Assembly (NCBI GenBank): GCA_038030265.1
Contig: CM075939.1
Coordinates: forward strand, 38,173,253 to 38,237,252
DNA length: 64,000 nt
Source of the DNA: Corythucha ciliata
Taxonomy: Eukaryota > Arthropoda > Insecta > Hemiptera > Tingidae
Direction: 5' to 3'
The position numbers and the translations under genes are program-made. Shown one piece after another: positions 1-11,640 of this stretch. The notes under the pieces are model-generated. The model had not been told where the DNA came from. It did no database searches and saw only the letters and a list, made by a program, of their open reading frames with translations. Position 1 is the first letter of the stretch. Each line of letters begins with the position of its first letter.

Positions 1-229
1 TTATCGCACCGATGGGGGGGGGGGGTGAAATTTCAAAAAAATCGCTTAAATTCACCCCATTGGGAAACTACCGAAACTTTTCGACATTTTTGAAGAGAGG
101 GTGGTGAAGTTCGGCTTAATGAAACAAATTATGGTATCCAAATTATTACTTCTGGGACGGCTTAGGGTATCCGTTTACGGAATGAAAGGCACTATTTCCG
201 ACCGCCAGCTGCCGGAGCGATTTTTTTTT
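1..229. other. Left edge, no gene
   Basis: I see no coding region. The stretch holds a 12-base G run (14-25) and ends in a long T run just before the first tandem-repeat block. Confidence 0.6.
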
Positions 230-780
230 TTTTTTTTTTCACTTTAGCTGGGAGTAAGCACTTATAATCTTGATTTTAGCCGGGAATTAGCGGGTTTTTT
301 CACTTTCAGCCTTGAATATCAGCAGGTTTTCCCAAAAAGATCCGTTATTAACGTTTTTTTCTCGATTTTAACCGCGAATTATTTCCCAGTTTCAGTCGCG
401 AATCGTTCACTCAATTTACCCCCGGGGAAACAGCAGCTTTTCCCAAATTTCTCCGTGAATTTTTATCTTCATTTTAGCCGCAAATGAGTGCTTTTTGTCA
501 ACCTTAGCCGCGAATTGACGCTTTTACACTATTTCAACCATGAATATTAGCTTTTTTTTTTCAAACGTGCCACGCTCTTTCCCCAAGACAAGGGCATTTG
601 CGCTCCTATACTTAATGACAGCCTCCTATTTTCTCATTTTCGCACCTACCTCTATTTTAGCAGCGAAGTTTATGCCATCAGAAACCGCCCGTACTGGTTG
701 CCTTGAGAATTGTTGTGTGTTCTTTTCCGAAGTTTCGAGGCAAATGAGCCCATATTCTCAATATTAGCCGCGAGTAGTAA
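230..780 (+). repeat. Degenerate ~30-bp minisatellite, forward block 1
   Basis: Successive units read roughly TTTTAGCCGCGAATTAGCG followed by a T-rich spacer of about 11 bases ending in CTCAA. Units are strongly diverged and lengths vary by a few bases, so it is an old or fast-decaying array. A 75-aa open frame inside (540-767) is only a translation of repeat units. The array stops sharply at 780, where a transposon end begins, and the same repeat resumes at about 2389. Confidence 0.8.
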
Positions 781-1125
781 AATGAGGAAGTTGCATGGTA
801 TCTGATTGTTACCTGAAACTTTTTGTTTTTATGCTTCCATATAAGAGAGAGGTTAATAGCTCTACAAGTTTGATGTAAAAGTGTCAAATTTATTTGTTAC
901 GGCATTATTAATAAACTTTATTTTTTATACTCGTTAAAACGTTTTTGATTGGTCGGTGACTCGTGACATAAATGTCTCTTTTTTTTTCTAATGTAGGGGG
1001 CCGACTATTTGGGGAATTTATGTCTTGAGTTTTCGATTTTATCAATTTTTTTCTTTAATTATTTCACTGAACAATTTCTTCAACTTTACAGGGTCATATA
1101 TTAAGAACTTACCCGATAGGTGCAG

Positions 1126-1273
1126 TTTGAGTTCCGAGAGGGGATTTCTCCTGGGTGGGTTCACTCTTTGGGTGGACTCCCGGGATAGCTCAGTTGTTAG
1201 AGCACCTGGCGCGAAACTAGGAGGTCGTGGGTTCCAATCCCACCGGGGGAGCAATTTTTTCTCGGAACTCAAA
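1126..1273. repeat. 148-bp segment bounded by a perfect 14-bp inverted repeat, containing a tRNA-like core
   Basis: TTTGAGTTCCGAGA at 1126-1139 is the exact reverse complement of 1260-1273. Between the arms lies a tRNA-like sequence. It may be a small independent element nested in the larger transposon. A G-rich hinge follows the left arm. Confidence 0.65.
1179..1253 (+). pseudogene. tRNA-like sequence (relic or SINE head)
   Basis: D stem GCTC/GAGC (1188-1191/1200-1203), anticodon stem CCTGG/CTAGG (1205-1209/1217-1221) and T stem GTGGG/CCCAC (1227-1231/1239-1243) all pair. The T loop is TTCCAAT instead of the usual TTCGAAT. The seven-base anticodon loop places CGA at the anticodon, but position 33 is G instead of the near-universal T. 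The two acceptor strands do not pair well. With these faults I read it as a tRNA pseudogene or SINE promoter, not a working tRNA. It keeps A-box and B-box resemblance for RNA polymerase III. Confidence 0.6.
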
Positions 1274-1585
1274 ACAAGTGAAGAAGTAAGTATTTAATTT
1301 AAACATTAATTTATTTATTTTCAGCCTCCCCACTCCCTCGAATTTCACAGTTGTTACTAGGGTGGTGCTGTGAGGAGGGGAGTAGTCCCCTAAATATCCG
1401 TAGATAGGGTCATCTAAGCTCAATTATTCAATTAATTGTCGAGTACACTAGGGGGGAAAAAATGCAAGTACCCATTATCAAAGTTATCACCGTTTTCATG
1501 TAGGTGTTGGACAGATCATTAGCATTCAGTTCAGTTTTCTCTCGGTGGGTTTATTGTCAATTTGTTTGGAGAGAGTTTTGGCTTG

Positions 1586-1860
1586 TCATGAAAATTGGTG
1601 CGGTCCAGTCGCTTAAGTGCCTTCAGCTCCCAGATTTACTTGTTCCTGGTCTTACCATCCCGGCAATAGGGTCGGTTACGAGCGATTTTTCTGCAGGAGC
1701 ACCTCCGCTCTCGGCGAGGGGCTGTCCAGCGGATCCTTACACGGCTCAATTGCCGGGCTGATGATACCAGGACCGCAAGTACGGAAGTATCTCTTCTAGG
1801 GGTCTGAAGGTCAGCGGTTGAAACGGGGACTGGACCGCACCTTCGGTGTAATTTTCATGA
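1586..1860. mobile_element. Inverted-repeat element (foldback-like)
   Basis: TCATGAAAATT plus GGTGCGGTCCAGTC at 1586-1610 is mirrored at 1828-1860, where eight extra bases separate the two blocks. The interior (about 1690-1840) is related to the repeat at 3300-3590: both contain a CACGGCTCAA-like segment followed by GCCGGG and end near ACTGGACCG. No protein is encoded. The boundaries are the arm ends; a target duplication is not evident. Confidence 0.55.
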
Positions 1861-2388
1861 TTTCCGGTGGGTCCAACCCTTAACAACATTCTCTTTCATT
1901 ATTATTGTACGGCCAAGTGGTCACTCTTATATAAAAAATGTGCACTCTTTCATTCCGATGTGCCGCAATACAACGTTTACTCATGTGGATGTCGCAGTGG
2001 GGAGATTGAACGTCGTCGCCTTTTAAAATACTTCCCGCTCTCTTGGCATTATTCAATAATAAAAGTAGGTAGTACCTTTATTTATCAAAATTGTGCAGAA
2101 ATAAATGATCAATTACCAGCATTCGTGCGAAACCAAATTGATAAATAAACCGGTCCCGTATAAAAGTTCAAGAAGGGAACGAACAAGTGACGTCATTATC
2201 TTTCGTGGTCCTTTCCCTCCAAAAAGGTGATTCAAACAGGATGGCAATTTATCACTTTTTAAAAATTATTGAAAATTTAGTGAACTACTCTGACCCAAAC
2301 GAGTATGTACCACCAATGTACTTTGGATGCTGGTGTGGTGTCCCCGGTGAACATTAAAATGTTTAAAAATCATGCTACTTCCTCATTG

Positions 2389-3300
2389 GTGTCATGAAGT
2401 TGCCTTAAGAAACCACCAATTTGGGGTATTTCGGGATTGCCGTGATTATTCCCTGATTTTTCTCAATTTTAGCCGTGAATTATCGCTTATCTCTGTTTTA
2501 GCGGTCGCTAACACTATTCTCGGTTCTAGCTATGAGTTAACGTTTTTCTCAATTCTAGCCCTTTTCTCGCTCTATCCGAGAATTAGCGATTTTTCTTAGT
2601 TGTAGCTATGATTAAGCGTATGTCTCTGTTTTAGCCTCTGATGATTAGCATTTTGCCTCAATTTTGGCTGTAAATTAACGTTTGTGCCAATTTTAGCCGA
2701 GAATTAATGTTTTTTTCTCTCTCTCAATTTTAGCCACAAATTGGTGGTTTGTCTCAATTTTTCATTCGTGAATCAGCAATTTTTTGCAATTTGTGCCATG
2801 TATTAGAGCTTTTTCCAAATTTTAGCTGTAAATTTGTGATTTTGTTCAACTATTATCAGTTTATTCGCGTTTTTCTACACTTTGTCTACAATTTAGCGCT
2901 CTTTCTTACTTTACCTGCTAATTAGCGATTTTTCTTGATTTTGCTATGAATTAATAACAGTTTTATTTATTTTACCCGCCAACTAGCCCTTTCTCTCAAT
3001 TTTAGCGTCGAATTGAATTTTGTTTTCAATTTTAGCTGAGAATATTTGTCTCAATTCTGCCTTTGACTTAGCATTTTGTTTTTGTTTTTTCAGTTAGTGC
3101 CGTGAATTGGCGTTTTTCCTATCCTTAAAGTTGCCTTTAGAAGCCACGAATTGGTATTTTCTCAATTTTAACAGCAAAATTAGCAGTTCTTATCAATTAT
3201 AGACTCGAATGGGGCATTTGTTTCAGTTTTAGCCTTGAATTAGTGATTTTTTCTGACACTTCATTCAAGAATTAGCGATTTTCCATACTCCGAGTTTTTT
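2389..3300 (+). repeat. Minisatellite, forward block 2
   Basis: This continues block 1 across the inserted element, with the same TTTTAGC-CGAATTAGCG theme. Near 2395-2425 and 3125-3160 it contains the longer variant unit with GTTGCC and AGAAACCACGAATT, which recurs through the window. Confidence 0.8.
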
Positions 3301-3600
3301 AAATAAAGAGTGCCTATAGCCGCAACATCCTCAGTCCGCCGTTCCACGCTCAGGGTCCGTAACTGCCCTGATGAGCCAGATCCTTCCTGAATCGATTTTA
3401 TCGGATCTGGTTGATAGCCGTTAGTGATGGGGGGGGGGCGTAGTGCAGTTGCACCTCCCGCTTCCGAAAAGAGCGGTCCATCAGCTCCGTACGCGGCTCA
3501 AATGCCGGGAGACCAAGACCGAGTATAGGTCTGGTAGCTGAAAGTTTGGAGTCGAAACTGAGACTGGACCGTATATTCTTCACGCACTTATCAATCACAT
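3300..3600. repeat. Dispersed repeat, relative of 1690-1840 and 41990-42110
   Basis: The segment shares phrases with 1690-1840 (CGGCTCAA then GCCGGG, ACTGGACCG) and with 41990-42110 (GCCGCAAC, CCTCAGT, then GATTTT after a CTGA run). A 10-base G run occurs at 3429-3438. The open frame on the minus strand here (3398-3598) is not a recognisable protein. Confidence 0.5.
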
Positions 3601-5749
3601 CTTTGCCGGACGCCTCTCAAGACTGCCCGGCGAATTTTCTTCATGTGCATTGCATTTTCCTCCCGGCGCTTGAATTAATTGCCGATACGATTCATTTTTT
3701 GCCCTGAATTGTATCTTTCTTGACGGATGAAAAAAAAAAAAATTGAAATGACCACCGCTAGAAGGCCTATAGAAAGCCACTAGGCCCTCCCATTTATTCG
3801 CCTTTGCCGAGATAGATAAATAAATAGATAACAAAAATTCTCTGAGCTCGCCCCTCCCGCCACTACCACGGGAGCTATTGCTACCCCTCCGTGTACGTGC
3901 AGTGTAGGATTCAGTATACACAATCTTGCTGACTAAAAACTCTCAGTAGGCACACTTTCGAACGAAAAATTGAAAACTTCTTGGACCCCATTATTTTTCC
4001 CACTTTGACTGAGTCATTGTTATCCACAACGCCTGCAAACATCCTGGCAATGTGACAAATAATGAACAATTTTCCCACATTGCCTATAGCCTAGGCATTT
4101 ACCACAATGCCTGATTTCCCACTTTGCCGGTTACATATACATATATACCTTTATAGTCGAAATTATGAACCGATAAGGCAGGAGCTCTTTGATGGAATAA
4201 ACTGTGATGGGAATAAAAAAAAAGTGTTGCGGTGGAAAAATAAAGTTTACTTCCATAGCTTTCAAGTTTCAAAAGTTAATGCGAAGTTTTCTTCCTGCCT
4301 TCTCCATATTTTTTGTTGTTTAACTCAGTGTGAGAAAGGCAGAATGAGGACAAGGAGAAAGAGAGAAGAAGAAGTTCTCACTCATTTTACGAACATGTTT
4401 CTTTGTTTCTGACGGAGTGACGGAAAAACTTAGGGTGATAATCAGACAAGTAAAAGAGACATTCCCCTCCACTTCCTCACGTCCGTTCAAGATGGTTTAA
4501 CTCTTTAAAACAAGTTTTTTATTTTCACTTTTTTTTTCCCCTTTTTTTTACATTTTCATATTTTTTCCTTTCCGACATAAAAATAATCTTACGGCTTTGT
4601 TACTTAAAATAATAACGACTGGCTCCCTCTCGCTATCACATGGAAAAACGAAGAAGAGACATGTATTTCTTTTGAGAAATCGTCTTTTCGTGCTCGATAA
4701 TTTTTCTTGATAAAATTTTACAACCACCGACGGTGAGGTCGCGGAGAAAAATCGTAAAAGCGTGGCTGTGTGGTCGTAAAAAGTCTTCCCTCCTTTTCCC
4801 CCCCACATTTTCCAGGTCTTCGATGATTGGCAGTCATGTGACGTTCTTTTTCTTTCTACCATTTTCAATCGATTTTCGTTCTTTCGAGGGGAAGGTTGTT
4901 CTGGTTTATCGAACATCGCTTTTTTTCTCTCCAAGAAAACTTTACACAATGTAGAATGTGAAATACTCTCAAGGATGTTCTTTTATCATACCCCCTCCCC
5001 CTCCTTTTTTTGTTTTAGTAGAAGTTTTTCTCTGAAGAAACGTGCGGGAGGGCCTACAAGTTCTGAGAGCGGGTTTCAGGGAAAGATTTTTACGTGGGAG
5101 AAAAAAAAAGGAATTAATTTCAAGGTATACCCTCTGCTAAAAGTCAGCCTCTCACAACCATCATCATCACACGTTCCCCACGCACCTGAACCAATAACAT
5201 TATCCCCCTGCCGTTGCTACTCACTTTACTCACCCCGCCCCTCACCATACTATATAAACACGTAGGAGGGTTTTCCTTTCACGCCCAATTTACTCGTGTG
5301 GCTGTATATCCTTGAGAGAAGCGCAGCTTTTCCAACGTTTTTTTTTTTTAATACCGCGGGGGGGGGGGTGAGTTTAGGAGCGAGAATTGCAGTTATATTT
5401 GGTTGCGAAACATGTGCATTGAGTGTCAGAATGGAAGAATTGCCTGGTTTGTGACGCTCGGTTGATATAATATGAAAGTGTCCAAATAGGATGGAAAAGA
5501 CGTTTTCAAATAATGTATATGAAAAAGATTCTGGGAAAACCCGTTAAATCCATTCGGAATAACATATTATGTTTTATGGGCCAATTCACGCATAAAGTTG
5601 AAGCCGAGAGCAGAGCAAAAAAATCGGAAATGTTTACATGTTTACCATCTGGTTTCTTCCCTGAAAGATCCGCCTTTGTGCTCGTGAGGGCCCATATCTA
5701 CGCTGAGGAGCAAAGACCAAAGATAGCTAGGACCTCACCCTTCAGTTCA
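3601..5749. other. No recognised gene or repeat family
   Basis: This is AT-rich, apparently single-copy DNA with poly-T and poly-A runs and a G11 run (5358-5368). Several 70-130 aa open frames occur (for example minus 4548-4949), but their composition is low complexity (K, F and S from A/T runs) and no domain is visible. Confidence 0.5.
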
Positions 5750-6720
5750 TAGTGTTACCGTCAATATAGAACCACAATCCAAGGCTCTGATTCCGGCCGC
5801 GACATCGCAAAAAGTCTGCCACGAAGGAACGATCACAAATGCGAGATCAAAATCAGAGAAATTGCGAATTTTGTGTCTAGTTATCCATGAAATCGCTAGT
5901 TTCTGTTGTCTATGTGCGTGAAATCGCAAGTTTCGGGGTTTGTTTTTAGAGAACGGGAAACCCAACCACGACAGCGCCTGAAGTTTCGACAAATAAGAAT
6001 AACCACAATATTGCGACATTTCGGAGTTAAATATCCGTGAAATTGGAAGTTCCCTGGCTCAGCATTCGCAAAATCGCCCGTTTATGGTCTTTTCATTGCA
6101 ACTTTCAGCTTACTGGTCTATATTTTCACAGAATTTTCAGTTGCGGGTGCTCATTTCAGCGAAATTGCTATAGTTGCCGGTCTTTAATATCGTAAAATTG
6201 TAGGTTCTGGGACATTTGTTTTCCAGTAACCCCGGAACCCGGTTTAACCAACACTGACAGCGCTCTAAAAATTGGCAAATATCGCCACAAAATTGCATCA
6301 ATCAGAGCTAAAATTCCGGCTGTGAATATTCGCAAAATTGTTGTTTCTGGTGTTTATTTTCACAAAATAGCAGGTATCGGGCCTAAATTTTCGCAAAATG
6401 GCTAGTTCTTGGTCTTTGTACTCGGGAAATCGCAAGATTTTCTGGTCTTTATTTTGATAAAATGGCAAGTTTTGGGGGCCGCGGAATCCAGTCTAACTGG
6501 CCATTGAAAGCGCCCAAAGTCTGACGAATTGCCGGCAAAATGCAACATCACGGTGCGGCGAAATATCCGTGAAACTAGAAGTTTCCTGGCGGAATATTCG
6601 TAAAATTCCATGTTTCATGTCATTACTCACGCAAAATTGCAAGTTTCTGGGCTATATTTTCGCGAAATTTAAATTTTCTGAGCCTAATTTTCAAAAGGGC
6701 GTGGAAGGCCTGGTCAACCC
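5750..6720. repeat. Degenerate tandem repeat, family C
   Basis: Units of about 30-35 bp centre on GAAATTGCAAGTTTCTGG followed by a phrase like TCTTTATTTTCGC. The word set differs from the dominant family, but the unit size is similar. The same family recurs near 23920-24180, 33990-34250, 42580-43080 and 50220-50650. Confidence 0.7.
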
Positions 6721-7329
6721 GGCTCTGATTACGCCCGTTGTAAGACGAAAAGCTGTGCAGTTTGAATTGAATTTATTTATCTGGATAACACTAACTTTAA
6801 TCAATACAGCCATGCTCTAGGGCACAATTCACCCTTTGGAGCTCTGGAATCAAAAATCAATAGTATTTTGGAAACATAACAATTAAAACTATACATTTTA
6901 CGTCAAATATCACAGATGTAAGCAGGTCAAACATGTATAAAATGAGAAAAATAATTGAAGAGATGATAATAATAATAAAGTAAAAATAAAAAATAAAAAT
7001 GCACTAAAATTAACATATTAGCCAAAAAGAAAAGAATCTCACAACGATAAGAAATTCAGCTGAATATGGAGGGAAATGCCATCGAATAAAAGATTGGGGG
7101 AAGAAAATCGGACGAATTACGGAAACGGATATCAGTAAATGAATACTAAAGTAGACTGATCAACTTTCTGATGTCTTATGTGGTGCGAACAACAAATACG
7201 TGGTATTATCTAAAAGCAAGTAACTGGAGTCGTGGGGAGACGAACGGGAAAAGACGTGGATGAAATCACAGTAAGCGCAAGGGGCAAACCGAGGTCTCTA
7301 TTACGACGAATCCTAACGCCAATTCATTG
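6721..7329. other. No gene seen
   Basis: A/T-rich sequence with runs of AATAATAATAAT type near 6968-6983. I see no domain or splice-linked coding segment. Confidence 0.5.
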
Positions 7330-8400
7330 TTTTTCAAGGCAACTTCGTGACTAAACATTTGCTACTAACTACAATTTTTGGTTTTAAAGCGTTGTTTCGC
7401 GGTTAATATCAAGAAAAAGTGCTCATTTGCCGCTAAAACTAAGAAAAAGGCGACGAAATTACGAACTTGCGGCCAAAAAAAATCAGAAAAGCGTGAAACC
7501 GCGGTCATAATTGACAAAAAGTGCTTATTCGACGCAATAAAATTGAGAAAAAGGAGTGATGAATCGCTCAGCAGTTTCGTCGCGAATAAAATGGACTAAA
7601 GCACTAACTTACGGCAGAGATTTAAATAAAGACGATGATTTACGGATGGTTTGAGAAAACCCGGTAATTCACTTCTGAAATGGAAAAAAGACGTACCTAA
7701 ATGTGGCTAATGTTAGCAAAAAGCACTCATTCACATCAGCCAAAATGAAATGAAAAGAAAAGATAATGCATTTTTTGTCATAAATGAAATGAACAAAATA
7801 AAAGAAAAAGGAAAATAAAGAAAGAAACACCAATTCTTGGATCAATTAGAGAAAAGTCGCTGATTCCCCGGAGCTAAAATTGAGTAAAAATGGTATGGCA
7901 GGTACTTCGCGGCTAAAATTTATAAAAACTCTAATGCTCGGGTCAAGTAGAGGGAATCCGCGAATTAACGGCTAAAATTGAGTAAAAACGCGGCTATAAA
8001 ATTATATGGCACAAAATGAGATAAGCGCTAAAATTTTGTTTTGAGATTTGCAGCTAAAGTAGAGGAAAGGCGTAATTTACGCAAAAGGCCACTCATTCTC
8101 TTCGTAAAATAGTGAAAAAAGCCAATTTTCGCGGAGTAGCATGAAAAAATCATCTAATTCACGACTAAAATCGAGTAGAAGCTGTAATTCACGGCTAAAA
8201 TTGTAAAAGCTCTAATTCGTGGTAATAATTTCAAAAAATGAGGAGAAGCTCTCACTGCGACACAAATTGAGGAAAAACCGCTAATTGTACGTGGTTATAA
8301 CTGCGATAAACCACTAATTCCCGACTAAAATTGAAAAAAAAAAAAACGCCAATTCGCGGTTCTTGCAAACAAGCTCGTGGCTAAAATTTTATATTCATCG
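7330..8400 (-). repeat. Minisatellite, inverted block (dominant family)
   Basis: Units read CGCTAATTCGCGGCTAAAA with an A-rich spacer (TTGAGAAAAA), the reverse complement of the forward blocks. Unit spacing is about 30 bp with strong divergence. The short open frame at 7378-7599 is lysine-rich repeat translation. Confidence 0.8.
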
Positions 8401-8935
8401 CTAAGTCAATGACGGACCACCCACCCCTTGGAGAGGTCGGGTGGGAGCCTGTACCGCGGATGCTACATCTTGGATATAGTGTCGGCGCTACTATAGACGA
8501 ATACATTCAATATTCCGTGGCGTTGCAATTTTTGTAGGTGCTAGGGTTGTGATGGGGGGGGGGACTATCCTGAGAATTTTTTCAAGTGGCCACGGAGGTG
8601 GTCTAGGAGGTCTAGAGTAATGAAAAATATAACGTAGATATTTGAATATGAGTAAAAATGACGTAATATAACATAATAGACAAAAAATACAATCGAATAT
8701 GAGTAAAAAATAATAATAAAAATCGTTAGGTCCACGGACCCAGAGTTTTAGCGTGAATACCTACGTTTTTTGGTTTAAGTGGCAGTTGAGCTTGAGTTTT
8801 GGTTGGGATCTTGGTGATATCCCTCATTCCCACCCCCATACCGCTTAGGCCGGCACCCGGGTCGAGGGGCGCGTGTATCAAAATCATGAGGGGGAGGGAG
8901 GTGGACGAGAAAAAACATGACCTAAGAAACACATT
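8401..8935. other. Spacer between inverted and forward blocks, no gene
   Basis: It separates an inverted array from a forward array. It includes a G10 run at 8554-8563. No coding domain is seen. Confidence 0.5.
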
Positions 8936-9978
8936 TGCGCATTTTATTTAGCCGTGAATTTCAGAGCTTTTTCTCCACACATTGTCCGCGAATTGGTGAT
9001 TTTTCTCAAGTTTAGCCGCGAAGTACGTTTTTAATCCATGTTAGCGATTTTTGTCATGCGTTGAATTTATCCTCGATGATTTTTGCTGCAAATTAGCGCG
9101 TTTTAACATTTTCAGCAGCGAGCTAGCACTCTATGAGCTGCAAGTCTGCAAGAATTAGCGTTTTTCATTTATTTCAGCCACGCTAATTAGTGATTTTTCT
9201 CAATATTGCCCGCAAATTAGCGGTTTACGAACTATTTTTGCCTCACATTTACAATTTTTTTCAACTTTCAGCTATGGGCTAGAGCTCTTTCTCAGTTTTA
9301 GGTCCGATTTGCTTTCAGAACCTATTTTTTTGTGTTGCCCTAGATTTTAGCCGCGAGTCAGCGTGATTACGAAATCTTGGTCGTGAATTAGCGTTTTTCT
9401 CCATTTTAGCCGCGAATTAACCGATTTTTCTAATTTTTATCCGCGAATTAACGTTGTTTCTAGGCTTTATCCGCAAATTATCGGATTTTCCACAATTTTA
9501 GCTCCAAACAGCGTTTCTTTTCAGTGAGTCTGCGAAATAGGATTGTTTCCTAGTTTAGACGCTAAATAGCGCTTTTTGTTTATTTCATTAGCGAATTAGG
9601 TACCTATTTTTATCAATTTTTGCCGTGGATTAGCGTCTGTCCCACTTTCCAGCCATTCTTCTAAAGCCAGCAAAATATTTATCAATTTCTAGCATTGCCT
9701 AGAAACCGACCAACTGAAAATTGAAAAATATTTTGCCTGTTTTTTGGCAAATACCGCATGTGTTGAGCCGGCTTAAATTCCAGTCGTGAATTAGCATTTT
9801 ATCTAATCTGGCATTTCACTTTTTTATCCGCGAACGGGCGATTTTTTGCAATTTTAGTTGCAAATTTATCATTTTCTCAATTTTAGCCCCAAATTAGCGT
9901 GTTTTTTTTTATTGTATAGCCTTAGCGGGTTTTCTTGCTTTTTAGCGCTTGCAGTAAAGCAAAAACTGTGCTACTTCT
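8936..9978 (+). repeat. Minisatellite, forward block 3
   Basis: Some of the clearest units of the dominant family lie around 9380-9480, where three consecutive units of 30-31 bp each contain CCGCGAATTA or CCGCAAATTA. The array breaks at the TIR of the element at 9979. Confidence 0.85.
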
Positions 9979-10479
9979 CAATGAGGAAGTAACACATTTT
10001 CCAAAACCATGCCGTCATGATAGCTTGGTTACCAAAACTCATGAAAACACGATCCGTTCACATAAAATCAGGTTCTATATTTTTGTATTAATTTTTAAAA
10101 CTATATTGGGTTGCGGGACTCATTTGAAATAGGCTAGATAGACTGATGACGCAATAACAGCCTTCGCATAACCTTCACAATGGCTTCCCACAAATCAAAC
10201 AATAGGACTTTAGAGAAACGGGATGGTCAAGAAGGGGCAACACATGATAACAGCCATGATGCGGAGGGTTGGGAGGGGTCACGACCCTTTAGTTACGTCA
10301 CGAGTCACAGACCGGCCGTTTAAGGTAACAAAAAAAATTGGCAAGTTTTATTATTTCGCTATAAATCGAAATCAATCATTTACGCACTAATATTCAATTC
10401 CTGGTCATATTTAGTCATTTTCTTTAGAAAAAAAATGTCTCCAGCGATTTTTATTTTTTTTTATGTTACTTCCTCATTG
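9979..10479. mobile_element. 501-bp non-autonomous DNA transposon
   Basis: CAATGAGGAAGTAACA begins at 9979, and the reverse complement of the right end (through 10479) begins with the same 16 bases. Forward minisatellite lies on both sides. It shares TIR and internal sequence (GTCACGAGTCACAGACCGGCC region near 10300-10320) with the 1.6-kb element at 781-2388, in opposite orientation. No transposase. The flanking bases do not give a clear target duplication. Confidence 0.7.
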
Positions 10480-10720
10480 TACTAACAGCAAATTGGCGTT
10501 TTTTCTTCATTTTAGCCATTAAGTGGCATCTAGACACGTCGTATCAGCGATTTTTTCTCAATTTCTGTTTGGATGTTTCATTGAGATGCCACGAATGAAC
10601 GCTTTCCGACACTTTTAGCCAGATATATTAGCGCTTTTCCCCAATAATGTTTCCTGAGTCTTCATTAAAAAAAAAAATAAAAAAAAAAGTGAAGCTGCGT
10701 ATTTTCTCTATTTTAGCCGT
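10480..10720 (+). repeat. Minisatellite, forward block 3 continued
   Basis: The dominant repeat resumes directly after the element end at 10479 and fades near a poly-A tract at about 10666-10690. Confidence 0.7.
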
Positions 10721-11384
10721 AAAGTCACCCCCAGAAGGCCACGTTTCTTCAGGGGTCGATCCTCTGATAGCAAAGAGAAAAACAGGGCCTAAGAAATAAC
10801 GAACGTTTATTTCACATAATAATCGCTCGCAAGCAAGAAACAAACTAATTTAGAAACATTATATGCACCAGCACTGCGAATGAGAAGACCCTTGGTTCGA
10901 GCACAGCGAGAACTGCATGAGTGTGGCGACTTTTGCTCAAATCCTTGTTTCACAGTCCTCAAGTGACGGAGCGGCTCTTTCTGAACTCGTGACTTTCTAG
11001 CCCATGTAATATTTTTCTTAGTGTGTTGATGGAACGCGATCAGGGCCACTTATTTTAGAAAATAAACACCAAAATACACTTAAAAACACGGCTACGTGCC
11101 ACGAACGATGACACTTACAATGAAATCGTATGAACGAGAGTGTTGACGAGTTTGATTTAGTTTTTACCGAACAAATTCCCGGAAATACCCCTTGTTCATT
11201 CTAACTTGGGCTCTTTTTTTTGTAATTTCGCATTAATCTCAGGTGAACATTTTTATTGATAACCTGACGATGTAGAGGTAAATTCAAGGTTCTGAAGGGG
11301 TACTTTGGCGGCCATATTTGTGACAACCCTTCTACCCTACCCCCAGCCAATTCAGGCCCTATCCAGTTATTTACCTCTATGTTT
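10721..11384. other. No gene seen
   Basis: Mixed sequence without domains. Two overlapping minus-strand open frames (10628-10843, 10807-11049) show no recognisable family. Confidence 0.45.
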
Positions 11385-11640
11385 CAGGGGTAAACAAAAA
11401 ATGTTGAAGTGCCCTAATCACATGCTTCAAAATTAGGGATTGACGTAATTCCCCCTCGTAACATCTATCACCTCTTGAAGAACATCGAAATTTATTTAAA
11501 AATCACCAAATGCACCAATCGGGCTGAAACTACCATTGATATCCTTCTGTCCATGTGCCAATTCACCTGTATACTTTTCTCCCAAATCGGACATTCATGC
11601 AAGTTCCCCATTTATAGTGTAACTTTTCAATTAAATTTGG
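11385..11640 (+). repeat. Dispersed repeat family H, copy 1
   Basis: It matches 37830-38045 in the same orientation. GAAGAACATCGAAATT, then AAAAATCACCA, CACCAATC, TTGATATCCTTCT and GCAAGTTCCCCATT occur in the same order and spacing in both copies, with scattered substitutions. A G13 run follows at 11664-11676. No coding function is seen. Confidence 0.75.

Larger units (their letters stand above)
781..2388. mobile_element. Non-autonomous DNA transposon interrupting the array
   Basis: The left end reads AATGAGGAAGTTGCATG. The right end, reverse-complemented, reads CAATGAGGAAGTAGCATG. Forward minisatellite lies directly on both sides, which supports these points as insertion boundaries. No transposase frame is visible in 1.6 kb. 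An internal stretch near 945-975 (TGGTCGGTGACTCGTGAC) matches the inverted interior of the element at 9979-10479, so the two belong to one family. I cannot see a convincing target duplication, so the superfamily is undetermined. Confidence 0.6.

Noticed and set aside
1179..1253. Functional tRNA-Ser(CGA)
   Set aside because: No long variable arm as expected for tRNA-Ser, G at position 33, altered T loop and unpaired acceptor stem.
4548..4949. 133-codon minus-strand frame
   Set aside because: Low-complexity K/F/S composition from A/T runs and no recognisable domain.
9971..9990. Short palindrome CTACTTCTCAATGAGGAAGT as an independent site
   Set aside because: It is explained by the insertion boundary: the right half is the transposon TIR and the left half is flanking sequence that happens to be complementary.
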